From the NCBI GenBank assembly GCA_045642565.1, contig JAZUJE010000002.1, positions 124,001 through 188,000 on the forward strand: a stretch of DNA of 64,000 nucleotides. The letters are read 5' to 3'. A model generated the notes under the pieces. It saw only the letters and a list, made by a program, of their open reading frames with translations. It made no database searches and was not told the origin of the DNA. Positions 8,140 to 16,507 of the stretch are shown one piece after another (position 1 is the stretch's first letter; every line of letters begins with the position of its first letter). A program made the translations under genes and the position numbers. Origin of the DNA: UBA1764 sp045642565 (GTDB lineage Bacteria > Bacillota > Clostridia > Peptostreptococcales > Anaerovoracaceae).

Positions 8140-8964
8140 TTAAATTTTTCTAATGGCAACAATCCTATCATGTCCCTCAAGATCTTGAATAATTCTTGCT
8201 TTAGGGCAAAGTTTTTTGTAATGTTCCCCTTGATCGTCCCCAATTTCCATAAGAAACAGACCACCTGGTCTAAGCCACTTATCATAAGCTGCGACAATTC
8301 TATCAGGCAGCTCTGTTCCGCTTGGACCACCATCAAGAGCTTCTATCGGTTCCCATGCTCTGACATTTATATCAAGTGTAGGAATTACTGAACTTGGAAT
8401 ATACGGAGGATTAGCTGTGATAATATCAAAACTTTTCTCCGCCGGAATTGCATCAAATAAATCGCCTTGATAAAAGTCAACATTTTGCCCAAGCGCGCTT
8501 GCATTCCATTTTGCTACATCAAGCGCATCTTCTGAGATATCACTGGCACAAACATGTGCATTATGTTTGGCAAGATAAATAGCAATGCAACCGGAGCCTG
8601 TGCATAAATCTAAAACATCAGTTTCCTGATTTGCACGCTTTCTTAAATCAACAAATTGTCTCGCGATATCGGCAAGTCCTTCTGTTTCAGGTCTTGGAAT
8701 CAACACACGAGGGTCAACATATAATTCAATATCTAAAAACTGAGCCGACTTAATTACATATTGTAATGGTTTTCCGGAAGCGCAAAGTTCGGTATACTCG
8801 TAAAGCATTGCTTCTTTTGCTCTGTCGGGCAAATAATTGCGAGTAAGAATTTCTACGGGATCGATTTGAAAAACTGCAGAAATTAATTGCTGTGCTTTTT
8901 CATATGGACTATCGATTCCGGCCTCTTGCAATCTACTTTTGGTTTTTTCTAGCAATGTACGCAT
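8140..8964 (-). CDS. prmC: Release factor glutamine methyltransferase
   Basis: 274-residue SAM-dependent enzyme that N5-methylates the glutamine of the GGQ motif in RF1 and RF2. The N-terminal helical domain is followed by the SAM-binding DLCTGSGCIAIYLA motif and the catalytic NPPY tetrapeptide (ITANPPYIPSS). Length is normal. Its first 32 bases overlap the end of the DUF1385 gene, and an AGAGG site precedes the ATG. Confidence 0.96.
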   Translation of the reverse strand: MRTLLEKTKSRLQEAGIDSPYEKAQQLISAVFQIDPVEILTRNYLPDRAKEAMLYEYTELCASGKPLQYVIKSAQFLDIELYVDPRVLIPRPETEGLADIARQFVDLRKRANQETDVLDLCTGSGCIAIYLAKHNAHVCASDISEDALDVAKWNASALGQNVDFYQGDLFDAIPAEKSFDIITANPPYIPSSVIPTLDINVRAWEPIEALDGGPSGTELPDRIVAAYDKWLRPGGLFLMEIGDDQGEHYKKLCPKARIIQDLEGHDRIVAIRKI

Positions 8965-9988
8965 TCGTCGCCTCTTCGTCTTTTATAAGTGTTCCATCAG
9001 GTTTTTGTACACCAACCCAATATTCAACTTCAATGTTTGGATCTTCGTGGCTTGGAAGAACCATTTTTGTTGCAGCAATAGCCACTTCCAGTTGTTTTAA
9101 ATCAGGTTCTTTAGTTGTAAGCTTTTGTAATGAAATCCCCGGAAGAGAGCAAGCTTTTACAAAACCATTATTATGTCTTCCTGTAAATTGAAGAAGCTCA
9201 TATGATAAACCGGCAATTACAGGAATAAGCAAAAGTCTGCTGCCAAGTCTAACCCAAAGATTTGGCCATCCAAAGAAACTAAATACTAATAATGAAATAA
9301 TCATTACAAACATCAGGAAACTTGTTCCGCATCTCGGATGTAATGTATAAAATTGTTGAGCATTCTCCGGAGTAAGCTCTAATCCATTTTCATAGCAATG
9401 AATAGTTTTATGTTCTGCACCATGATATTCAAATGTACGCTTAATCTCCGGCATTAAAGTAATGAGAGAAACATATCCGATAAACATTGCAATACGAAGT
9501 ACGCCCTCTATTAAATTCAAAAGTACAGGGCTGCTGATTCCTATGTTTTTAAAGAAATCCATAATAACAGTTGGAAGTAAAATAAAAATTCCAACAACCA
9601 TTACTATAGCAAGCACAACTGAAAGTGTCAGGGCAATAGCCATTCCGGCTTTTTCACCGAAATGTTCTTCAATCCAAATATCAAGCTTGTCCTTTTTGTA
9701 AGCAGGATTGTCCTGGTCTGCAGCTTCTAAAACTTCTGCCCCGTATGTCAAAACATTTGTACCCATTACAAGGCTGCTGATAAAACTAACAACTCCTCTT
9801 ATAACAGGAATTTTAGCCCATTTACCGTGCTTTTTAATAGGTTCTACAGTAAGATGTATGTCATCATTTGGAAGACGCACTGCAATAGCCATAGCTTTTG
9901 CTCCGCGCATCATAATTCCTTCTAATATAGCCTGCCCGCCAACTTTTGTGGGATTGGCATTTTTCATAAATATTCTATTTAAATCCAT
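8933..9988 (-). CDS. DUF1385 family membrane protein (YqhQ-like)
   Basis: 351-residue protein with the family hallmark KVGGQAILEGIMMRG near the N-terminus, then membrane segments in the middle (around residues 115-145 and 155-180, and 225-260) and the conserved HGAEHKTIHCYE and HPRCGTSF blocks. DUF1385 proteins are of unknown biochemical function but are typically found between rho and prmC in Clostridia, as here. The start is 1 nt after the rho stop and has only a weak ribosome binding site, which points to translational coupling with rho. Confidence 0.93.
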   Translation of the reverse strand: MDLNRIFMKNANPTKVGGQAILEGIMMRGAKAMAIAVRLPNDDIHLTVEPIKKHGKWAKIPVIRGVVSFISSLVMGTNVLTYGAEVLEAADQDNPAYKKDKLDIWIEEHFGEKAGMAIALTLSVVLAIVMVVGIFILLPTVIMDFFKNIGISSPVLLNLIEGVLRIAMFIGYVSLITLMPEIKRTFEYHGAEHKTIHCYENGLELTPENAQQFYTLHPRCGTSFLMFVMIISLLVFSFFGWPNLWVRLGSRLLLIPVIAGLSYELLQFTGRHNNGFVKACSLPGISLQKLTTKEPDLKQLEVAIAATKMVLPSHEDPNIEVEYWVGVQKPDGTLIKDEEATNAYIARKNQK

Positions 9989-9989
9989 T

Positions 9990-11279
9990 TTAAATTACCG
10001 TCTTACGAAAACGTTCTATAAAATCTCTATTTGTTTTTGATTGTGCCATCTGCATTACAATTCTTTCAGTAGCTTCTGCAGGGCCCCAATCTGATAAAGC
10101 TCTTCTCATCATCCAAACAGCCTCGAGCTCTTCACTGTCTAAAAGTAAATCTTCTCGGCGTGTACCGGACTTATTAAGATTAATTGCAGGGAATATTCTC
10201 TTTTCTGCCATAGTCCTGTCAAGATGAAGTTCCATATTGCCGGTGCCTTTGAATTCCTCAAAAATCATATCATCCATTCGAGAACCTGTTTCTATAAGAG
10301 CCGTAGCAAGAATTGTTATGCTTCCGCCTTCTTTCAGATTACGAGCTGCACCAAAAAATTTCTTTGGTTTATATAATGCACTTGGATCAAGTCCGCCGGA
10401 AAGAGTTCTTCCTGATGGTGGTTCGACCAAATTATATGCACGAGCAAGCCTCGTAATACTATCTAGTAAAATTATAACATCCTTACCGTGCTCGGCAAGT
10501 CTTTGAGCTCTTGCAAGCACCATTTCAGCTACTTTTACATGATGTGCAGGTTGTTCATCAAAGGTACTGTAAATTACTCTGCCATTGATGCTCTCTTGCA
10601 TATCAGTAACTTCTTCAGGACGCTCATCTATCAAAAGAACTATGAGTTCGGCTCCGGTATTCTGATTTTCTATTGCCTTTGCTATTTGTTTTAACAAAGT
10701 TGTTTTTCCGGCTTTTGGAGGAGCAACTATCAAACCTCTTTGGCCTTTTCCTATCGGAGCGATTATATCTGTCATTCGCATTGAAAGAACGCTTGTACCT
10801 TTTTCAAGTTTAATTCTTTCATTTGGATATGTCGGAGTTAAATCACTAAAATCTTTACGAATACGTGCTTTCCCCGGATCATCGCCATTAACAGACTTTA
10901 CAAACAAAACAGCTCCGAATTTTTCATCTTTCTCGCGAATCGGTTTGCGGCAAACTGCTTCGATTTCATCACCTGTCTTAAGACCGAATCTTCTGATTTG
11001 CGATGGACTTACATAAACATCAGCTTCGCTTGTAAGGAAGTTGTCAAATCTAAGAAAGCCAAAGCCCCCATCAGCAATATCTAATATTCCTGTGGTTTCA
11101 TACTTACCTTCAGCTTCGCGTTTGGCAGCTTCTGCCTTTGCTGCTTCTGCCTGTTCGTGCATTTCAATAAGCATCGCAAGAATTTCTGCTTTTTTTAAAC
11201 CTGTGATATCAAGCCCTACAGCGTTAGCAATTTCTTTTAATTCTGCAAGCTTTTTTTGTTTTAATTCTTCTATTTCCAT
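9990..11279 (-). CDS. rho: Transcription termination factor Rho
   Basis: 429-residue hexameric RNA helicase. An N-terminal Rho_N helical domain with a short Ala/Glu/Lys-rich stretch precedes the cold-shock-like RNA-binding domain (GFGFLRF). The RecA-like ATPase core has Walker A APPKAGKTTLL, the LIDERPEEVTDM block and the secondary RNA-binding site around GASRxxx-like SGTRREDLLL. The frame extends to 11306, but the ATG at 11279 has an AAAGGA site at good spacing and is chosen. First gene of rho-DUF1385-prmC. Confidence 0.97.
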   Translation of the reverse strand: MEIEELKQKKLAELKEIANAVGLDITGLKKAEILAMLIEMHEQAEAAKAEAAKREAEGKYETTGILDIADGGFGFLRFDNFLTSEADVYVSPSQIRRFGLKTGDEIEAVCRKPIREKDEKFGAVLFVKSVNGDDPGKARIRKDFSDLTPTYPNERIKLEKGTSVLSMRMTDIIAPIGKGQRGLIVAPPKAGKTTLLKQIAKAIENQNTGAELIVLLIDERPEEVTDMQESINGRVIYSTFDEQPAHHVKVAEMVLARAQRLAEHGKDVIILLDSITRLARAYNLVEPPSGRTLSGGLDPSALYKPKKFFGAARNLKEGGSITILATALIETGSRMDDMIFEEFKGTGNMELHLDRTMAEKRIFPAINLNKSGTRREDLLLDSEELEAVWMMRRALSDWGPAEATERIVMQMAQSKTNRDFIERFRKTVI

Positions 11280-11373
11280 ATAAAAATCCTTTGCCAAAAA
11301 TAGCATATAAAAATATTAATTTTTAAATAATAAACGATTGGGGGAAAATATTAGGAGGACCCTAACACAGATT

Positions 11374-11382
11374 ATTATATCA
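11374..11382 (-). promoter_or_regulatory. Extended -10 promoter for rho
   Basis: TGA-TATAAT on the minus strand, about 95 nt upstream of the rho ATG. The leader between them contains a small inverted repeat TTAGG/CCTAA at 11351-11365. A structured leader fits the known self-control of rho by attenuation, but no mechanism can be read here. Confidence 0.55.
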
Positions 11383-11384
11383 CA

Positions 11385-11409
11385 AAAGCGGCAGAATATC
11401 TGCCGCTTT
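11385..11409 (-). terminator. Terminator of the liv operon
   Basis: Perfect 11-bp stem AAAGCGGCAGA/TCTGCCGCTTT with a 3-nt loop, just after livF, followed by TTTTG on the minus strand. Confidence 0.88.
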
Positions 11410-11421
11410 CTTATTAATATT

Positions 11422-12132
11422 TTATGCTCCGAGGTAAGCCTTCTTAACAGCTTCGTTTGTTAAGAGCTCTTTGCCTGTTCCGGTAAGGCTAATCTTGCCT
11501 GTTTCCAAAACATAAGCACGGTCTGCTACTGAAAGTGCAGCCTGAGCATTCTGCTCTACCAAAAGAATTGTTGAACCATTTTTATGAAGTGTATGAATGA
11601 TTTCAAAAATATGGTCTACAAGAAGTGGAGCAAGACCCATTGAAGGTTCGTCAAGCATAATCAACTTTGGTTTTGCCATAAGCGCACGTCCCATAGCGAG
11701 CATTTGTTGTTCTCCTCCGGAAAGTGTACCACCGGCCTGCCAAGAACGTTCTTTAAGTCTTGGGAAAAGTTCATAAACTTCTTCCATAGAATTTTTAATA
11801 GATCTTTGATCTTGAGTATATGCACCCATCTCAAGATTCTCCTGCACAGAAAGCTGCATAAAAATTCTGCGGCCTTCAGGAACCATTACAAGTCCTCTTT
11901 CAACAACTTTGTGAGGAGGAAGTTTTGAAATATCTTCGTCCATAAATGTAATTGAACCTGTTTTAGATCTTAAAAGTCCTGAAACGGTATTAAGTGTTGT
12001 TGATTTTCCGGCACCATTTGCCCCAATCAGTGTAACGATTTCGCCTTGATTTACATTAAAGGAAATGCCTTTGATTGCATGGATACTGCCATAGTAAACA
12101 TTAATGTCTTCTACTCTAAGAATTTCTCCCAT
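11422..12132 (-). CDS. livF: Branched-chain amino acid ABC transporter, ATP-binding protein LivF
   Basis: 236-residue ABC ATPase. Walker A GANGAGKSTTLN, signature LSGGEQQML, Walker B LIMLDEPSMGLAP and the switch His of LLVEQNA are all present. The VYYGSIHAIKG start and the SMGLAPLLV segment are typical of LivF rather than LivG. Last gene of the livJHMGF operon, 2 nt after livG, followed by a strong terminator. Confidence 0.96.
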   Translation of the reverse strand: MGEILRVEDINVYYGSIHAIKGISFNVNQGEIVTLIGANGAGKSTTLNTVSGLLRSKTGSITFMDEDISKLPPHKVVERGLVMVPEGRRIFMQLSVQENLEMGAYTQDQRSIKNSMEEVYELFPRLKERSWQAGGTLSGGEQQMLAMGRALMAKPKLIMLDEPSMGLAPLLVDHIFEIIHTLHKNGSTILLVEQNAQAALSVADRAYVLETGKISLTGTGKELLTNEAVKKAYLGA

Positions 12133-12134
12133 GA

Positions 12135-12911
12135 CTAGCCCTCCTTTTTCTTTCCAAGGTATGCTTCGATTACAACAGGGTTACTCTGAATTTCAGCCGG
12201 AGTTCCGTGTGCAATAACCTGACCGAAGTTAAGAACTGTAATCTGATCGCAAATTCCCATAACCAAAGACATATCATGCTCAATTAAAAGAATTGCTATA
12301 CCAAACTTATCACGAATCTTTCCGATATTTTCCATGAGCTCTGCTGTTTCTGCAGGGTTCATTCCGGCAGCAGGTTCATCAAGAAGAAGCAATGATGGAT
12401 TTGTTGCTAAGGCTCTTGTAATTTCAAGACGTCTTTGCGCACCATACGGAAGTGAACTTGATTTAACATCAGCTAAATCTTGCATATCGAAAATTGATAA
12501 AAGCTCAAGAGCTTTTTTTCTTGCGGCCTTTTCTTCTTTCCAATATCTTGGAAGTCTGAATGTTGATTCAAACAAGCTATACTTCATAGATTGATTCATA
12601 GCAACCATTACATTTTCTGCAACAGTTAAATTATTAAACAATCTGATGTTTTGGAAAGTTCTTGCGATGCCGGCTTTCGAAAGGCTAACAGTTGTTTCGC
12701 CCTTTGTGTCATGGCCGTTAAGGAAAATGCGTCCGCTGGTTGGTTCGTAAACTTTTGTGAGCAAATTGAAAACTGTTGTTTTTCCTGCTCCGTTAGGACC
12801 GATTAAACCAGCAACTTCTTTTTCTTTAATAGAAATATTGAAACCATCTACGGCGGCAAGTCCACCGAATACAATCCCGAGGTCTTCACAACGAAGTACT
12901 TCTTTACTCAT
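12135..12911 (-). CDS. livG: Branched-chain amino acid ABC transporter, ATP-binding protein LivG
   Basis: 258-residue ABC ATPase with Walker A GPNGAGKTTVFN, a LivG-type ARTFQNIRLF Q-loop, an unusual signature region LPYGAQRRLEI in place of LSGGQ (normal for LivG), Walker B LLLLDEPAAGMNP and IEHDMSLVM. Forms the ATPase heterodimer with LivF. Overlaps the end of livM by 8 bp. Confidence 0.96.
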   Translation of the reverse strand: MSKEVLRCEDLGIVFGGLAAVDGFNISIKEKEVAGLIGPNGAGKTTVFNLLTKVYEPTSGRIFLNGHDTKGETTVSLSKAGIARTFQNIRLFNNLTVAENVMVAMNQSMKYSLFESTFRLPRYWKEEKAARKKALELLSIFDMQDLADVKSSSLPYGAQRRLEITRALATNPSLLLLDEPAAGMNPAETAELMENIGKIRDKFGIAILLIEHDMSLVMGICDQITVLNFGQVIAHGTPAEIQSNPVVIEAYLGKKKEG

Positions 12912-13977
12912 TAGCGACTACCTCCTTTTTAGATTTTTTAAATTTACCAACAACTTTATCTTTAAAGAGTGCGTTAAGTTTCTCATTATTACCTGTAAGC
13001 ATTACAACAATCAATATGATTGCATATAAGAGCATACGGTAATCTGCGAACGAACGCAAAATTTCAGGTAAAATTGTAAGTGCTGTTGCAGCGATAATTG
13101 AACCAAGCATATTGCCTTGTTTACCGAGAACAACAAATACCAAAATCAAAATTGAACAGTCAATGTTAAATTTGCTTGCAATGCAAGATGAATAGTTTTG
13201 TGCAAACAAACATCCGGCAGCTCCGGCCATAGCAGCAGAAATTGTGAAAGCGGTAATCTTATATTTAAAGATAGGAATACCAACTGATTCTGCAGCTATT
13301 CTGTTATCACGAATAGCCATGATAGCACGACCCGATCTTGAGCTTACCAAATTGAATATTACAATTAAGCAAACGATTACAAGAACAAATCCGATAAAGA
13401 ATTTTGAAATCTTTGTAATTGAACGGATGCCCATGGCTCCTTCAATAATAAGCCGTCCGTTCTCACTTAGGTTCAATTTATTTTCAACCATAGAGAACTG
13501 AAGTCCGTTCTCATCAATTCCAAGATACATGTTCTGGAACAATGATTTAATAATTTCTGCAAATGCCAAAGTTACAATTGCAAGATAGTCTCCCTTAAGT
13601 CTAAGTACAGGGATACCAATTAAGAAACCGATAAGTGCAGTAAATATAGCAGCAATTATAAGCCCTAAAACAAGTCTAAGCACTTTATTATCCATGCCGG
13701 AATATTCCATAATCATAATTATTGATGTTCCGACAAAAGCACCTATTGACATGAAACCGGCATGACCAAGTGAAAGTTCACCGATAATACCTACTGTCAA
13801 GTTAAGCGAAAGTGCCATAACAATATAAGCACAAATTGGAACAAGCATACCAGACATCTTTGATGAGAGTCCGCCTGTTTTTTGAAGGAAAAACATAATT
13901 GCGAATGCAACGCAAACAACAAGATATGTAAGTCCGTTACTTTTTTGAGTCTTTGTGAGGATAGTCATTTTTTTCAT
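12904..13977 (-). CDS. livM: Branched-chain amino acid ABC transporter permease LivM
   Basis: 357-residue integral membrane permease with about nine hydrophobic segments. The conserved EAA-like loop GRAIMAIRDNRIAAESVGI and the GDYLAIVTLAFAEI motif identify it as LivM. A GAGG-type site precedes the ATG, 12 nt after livH. It pairs with LivH to form the channel. Confidence 0.96.
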   Translation of the reverse strand: MKKMTILTKTQKSNGLTYLVVCVAFAIMFFLQKTGGLSSKMSGMLVPICAYIVMALSLNLTVGIIGELSLGHAGFMSIGAFVGTSIIMIMEYSGMDNKVLRLVLGLIIAAIFTALIGFLIGIPVLRLKGDYLAIVTLAFAEIIKSLFQNMYLGIDENGLQFSMVENKLNLSENGRLIIEGAMGIRSITKISKFFIGFVLVIVCLIVIFNLVSSRSGRAIMAIRDNRIAAESVGIPIFKYKITAFTISAAMAGAAGCLFAQNYSSCIASKFNIDCSILILVFVVLGKQGNMLGSIIAATALTILPEILRSFADYRMLLYAIILIVVMLTGNNEKLNALFKDKVVGKFKKSKKEVVANE

Positions 13978-13989
13978 ATCAACACCTCA

Positions 13990-14865
13990 CTATACTTTTT
14001 CGCGGGTAGCCTTACCAAGAAGACCAGCCGGCTTTACTAAGAGTACAACAATCAAAACAGCAAATACAATTGCATCTGAAAGTTGTGTAGAAATATATGC
14101 TTTTGCAAGGTTCTCGATTATACCGAGAAGAATGCCACCAAGGAAAGCTCCCGGAATAGAACCGATACCACCGAAAACAGCTGCGGTAAATGCTTTGATA
14201 CCAGGCATTGCTCCCGTTGTTGGCATCAATGTCGGATATGCACTGCAAAGAAGAACTCCGGCAACTGCGGCAAGGCCTGAACCAATTGCAAAGGTAATTG
14301 AAATAGTTGTATTGACATCAATTCCCATAAGCTGTGCTGCGCCCTTATCTTCGGATACGGCTCTCATTGCTTTTCCCATCTTTGTTTTATTAACAAATAG
14401 AGTAAGTACAACCATAATAACAAGACAGACGGCTATAGTAAGCAGTGTCACATGTGAAATTGTAAGTCCGCCAAGCTTAATGCTGTCACTTCCAACTACA
14501 GATGCAAATACTTTTGGATTGGATGTCCAAAGCAGCTGAGCTGCATTTTGTAAAAAGTATGAAACACCAATAGCTGTAATAAGTACTGCAAGGGATGGTG
14601 CGGAACGTAATGGTTTATACGCCAAGCGTTCTATTGTAATTCCCAGCACTGTGCAAACTGCCATGGCAAGAAGAATACCGATAATTGGTGGAAGCCCGAA
14701 TCGCTGTGAAGCGAAGAAACAAATATAACCACCAACCATGATTACATCACCATGAGCAAAGTTAAGCATTTTTGCAATACCATAAACCATTGTGTAACCA
14801 AGGGCAATGATAGCATAAATACTTCCAAGGCTGAGTCCGCTTACTAAATAGTTAAGGAAACTCAT
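13990..14865 (-). CDS. livH: Branched-chain amino acid ABC transporter permease LivH
   Basis: 291-residue membrane permease beginning SGLSLGSIYAIIALGYTMVYG, a near-signature LivH start, with the cytoplasmic loop GKAMRAVSEDKGAAQLMGI that contacts the ATPase. About eight hydrophobic segments. Its ATG follows an AGGAG site. A stem-loop separates it from livJ upstream, as is common where the binding protein must be made in excess. Confidence 0.96.
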   Translation of the reverse strand: MSFLNYLVSGLSLGSIYAIIALGYTMVYGIAKMLNFAHGDVIMVGGYICFFASQRFGLPPIIGILLAMAVCTVLGITIERLAYKPLRSAPSLAVLITAIGVSYFLQNAAQLLWTSNPKVFASVVGSDSIKLGGLTISHVTLLTIAVCLVIMVVLTLFVNKTKMGKAMRAVSEDKGAAQLMGIDVNTTISITFAIGSGLAAVAGVLLCSAYPTLMPTTGAMPGIKAFTAAVFGGIGSIPGAFLGGILLGIIENLAKAYISTQLSDAIVFAVLIVVLLVKPAGLLGKATREKV

Positions 14866-14897
14866 GTCAAAATAACTCCTGATTTTTACGCGGCTAT

Positions 14898-14922
14898 GGC
14901 TCTCGCAAAAATTACGAGAGCC
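14898..14922 (-). other. Intercistronic stem-loop between livJ and livH
   Basis: 8-bp perfect stem GGCTCTCG/CGAGAGCC with a 9-nt loop and no U-run. Such structures after a binding-protein gene usually protect the upstream mRNA or reduce read-through, giving more LivJ than permease. The role here is inferred. Confidence 0.6.
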
Positions 14923-14994
14923 AAAACCACTTTATTACTATACTTTTATTTTTTAGCAATATTACATTGCTTTTTAAACTTGTAAATTTCTAAA

Positions 14995-16140
14995 TTAGAG
15001 ACCTACATAAACGCCGTTCTGAATAATCATAGCGTTAGGTGACTTATCTACTTCACCCTTTGCATCCCATGTCATGTTAGCGCCTGTGAGTCCATCAAAT
15101 GTCATTGATGTAAATTGTGCAACCATAGCGTCGCAAGCTTCTTCTGCGCTCATATCAGTTGTGATTCCGGCTGCTGTAGCTGCTTTATATAAAGCATAGA
15201 TGCAGTCATAACCATCTGCTGCGAACTGGTTAGGAGTTTCGCCATACTTCTGCTGATATTTAGCAACGAAGCTCTGGTTAAGATCTGATGTATCATCTGC
15301 GCTATATGGTGTAAGAAGAATTACGCCTTCAGCGAGAGTTGTATCAAAACCTTCAAGTGCAAGGATACCATCCATACCATCTACACCAAACCAAGTTGGA
15401 GCATATTCTGTAGCCTTTGCCTGAGCAAAGATCAATGATGCTGGTGTGTAATACATTGGAAGGAATACAAGGTCTGCGCCTGCTTCTTGCATCTTAGAAA
15501 CCTGTACTGTAAAGTCTGTTGCTGTTGCATCTGTGAATGCTTCTTCTGCTACAATTGTAAGACCGAGGTCTTTGCATTTAGCATCGAAAGTTTCTTTGAT
15601 ACCCATTGAATAGTTGTCATCTGATTTGTAGATAACACCAATCTTTGTAGCCATGTTGTGCTCAGCCATATACTGAGCTGCACCTGAACCCTGGTTAGGA
15701 TCTGCGAAGCACATCTGGAAGATGCAATCCTTATTCTTTGTAACATCTGTTGATGATGCAGATGGTGTAAGGAAGAACACTCTATCAGAGTTAGCTTCTG
15801 CTGCAGTTGCTTCTGCTGGAGCGGAAGTAACTGTTCCCATCATAATCTGCATACCCCAGTCCTTAAGATCATTATATGCATTAACTGCTTTTTCCGGATC
15901 GTGTGCATCGTCTTGCATATTGAATTCAAACTGAAGTCCGCCAAGAGCGTTAATTTCTTCAACTGCAATTTCTGCACCATTCTTTACAGAATTTCCGTAA
16001 ATAGCTGCCGGACCTGTTAAAGGACCTGTTGCACCAACTTTAATTCCACCTGCTGTTTCTGTGCCACCCTTATCGCCGCCGCAAGCAGCGAATGAGACAA
16101 CCATAGCAAGTGCTAATAATACTGCTAATACTTTTTTCAT
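14995..16140 (-). CDS. livJ: Branched-chain amino acid binding lipoprotein
   Basis: 381-residue periplasmic-binding-protein-type lipoprotein. The signal peptide MKKVLAVLLALAMVVSFAAC ends in a lipobox with the acylated Cys. The body is a type I (Leu/Ile/Val-type) fold with IKVGATGPLTGPAAIYG and NGAEIAVEEINALGG. The frame reaches back to 16197, but the ATG at 16140 has an AAAGGAGA site and starts the signal peptide. First structural gene of the liv operon, behind a leader-peptide attenuator. Confidence 0.95.
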   Translation of the reverse strand: MKKVLAVLLALAMVVSFAACGGDKGGTETAGGIKVGATGPLTGPAAIYGNSVKNGAEIAVEEINALGGLQFEFNMQDDAHDPEKAVNAYNDLKDWGMQIMMGTVTSAPAEATAAEANSDRVFFLTPSASSTDVTKNKDCIFQMCFADPNQGSGAAQYMAEHNMATKIGVIYKSDDNYSMGIKETFDAKCKDLGLTIVAEEAFTDATATDFTVQVSKMQEAGADLVFLPMYYTPASLIFAQAKATEYAPTWFGVDGMDGILALEGFDTTLAEGVILLTPYSADDTSDLNQSFVAKYQQKYGETPNQFAADGYDCIYALYKAATAAGITTDMSAEEACDAMVAQFTSMTFDGLTGANMTWDAKGEVDKSPNAMIIQNGVYVGL

Positions 16141-16217
16141 TTTTTTATCTCCTTTTAAATAGTTAACTTTTGGAGCAAAGGCTTTGGCCTTCGCCACCGC
16201 CTTTACATATCATATAA

Positions 16218-16249
16218 AAAGGCGGCCCCTCTAAGAGCAAGCCGCCTTT
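16218..16249 (-). terminator. Attenuator terminator before livJ
   Basis: 9-bp stem AAAGGCGGC/GCCGCCTTT with a 14-nt loop containing CTCTTAGAG, followed by TTTTT on the minus strand. It lies 17 nt after the leader peptide stop and 78 nt before livJ. The loop bases 16230-16238 can pair with 16263-16271 at the leader stop codon (9 pairs, two of them G-U). Confidence 0.88.
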
Positions 16250-16266
16250 AAATACCAACTTAACTC

Positions 16267-16350
16267 TTAAATCACAACAACAATGCCCACGATGATAAGA
16301 CCGAGGACTCTAATAATACCGATAATGTTGTAACTTAATAATTTGTTCAT
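16267..16350 (-). CDS. Branched-chain amino acid leader peptide of the liv operon
   Basis: 27 codons from ATG to TAA. Of 27 residues 8 are Ile, 5 Val and 4 Leu, including the runs NIIGII, LGLIIVG and the end IVVVI. It starts about 23 nt after the predicted transcription start and is followed by a strong terminator ahead of livJ. This is the layout of ribosome-mediated attenuation: shortage of charged Ile/Leu/Val tRNA stalls the ribosome and should prevent termination. The ribosome binding site (GAAGG about 11 nt upstream) is modest. Too short for standard gene calling. Confidence 0.85.
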   Translation of the reverse strand: MNKLLSYNIIGIIRVLGLIIVGIVVVI

Positions 16351-16379
16351 TTATTTCCAACCTTCATTAATATGTTGGT

Positions 16380-16408
16380 ATTTTAATACTTTGCGGGTCT
16401 GATGTCAA
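16380..16408 (-). promoter_or_regulatory. Sigma-A promoter of the liv operon
   Basis: TTGACA at 16403-16408, 17-bp spacer, TAAAAT at 16380-16385 on the minus strand. Transcription should begin near 16373. Confidence 0.88.
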
Positions 16409-16490
16409 CAAAAAAACAAAAATATTTTGTGAAAATTTCACTGTTTTTTTGGCTATTTTTTGTGGTTTGATACCAAAAAACTCTGCAAAC

Positions 16491-16506
16491 CCTTGAAATT
16501 TCAAGG
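16491..16506 (-). terminator. Palindrome after the DUF554 gene
   Basis: Perfect 16-nt palindrome CCTTGAAATTTCAAGG immediately after the stop codon of the DUF554 gene. A similar one (AAGCCTTGA...TCAAGGCTT) follows serS at 35615-35637. U-run is weak; probable terminator. Confidence 0.45.
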
Positions 16507-16507
16507 C

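Noticed and set aside
8049..8336. Minus-strand frame of 95 codons overlapping the end of prmC
   Set aside because: It lies in another frame within prmC, which is complete with its NPPY motif; no ribosome binding site and no conserved sequence.
13955..14539. Plus-strand frame of 194 codons opposite livH
   Set aside because: Shadow of livH, whose permease motifs and ribosome binding site are clear.
16251..16381. GTTGGTAT near 16251-16258 complementary to ATACCAAC at 16374-16381 as an extra attenuator pairing
   Set aside because: The second copy overlaps the -10 region and is mostly upstream of the predicted transcription start, so it is unlikely to be in the RNA.
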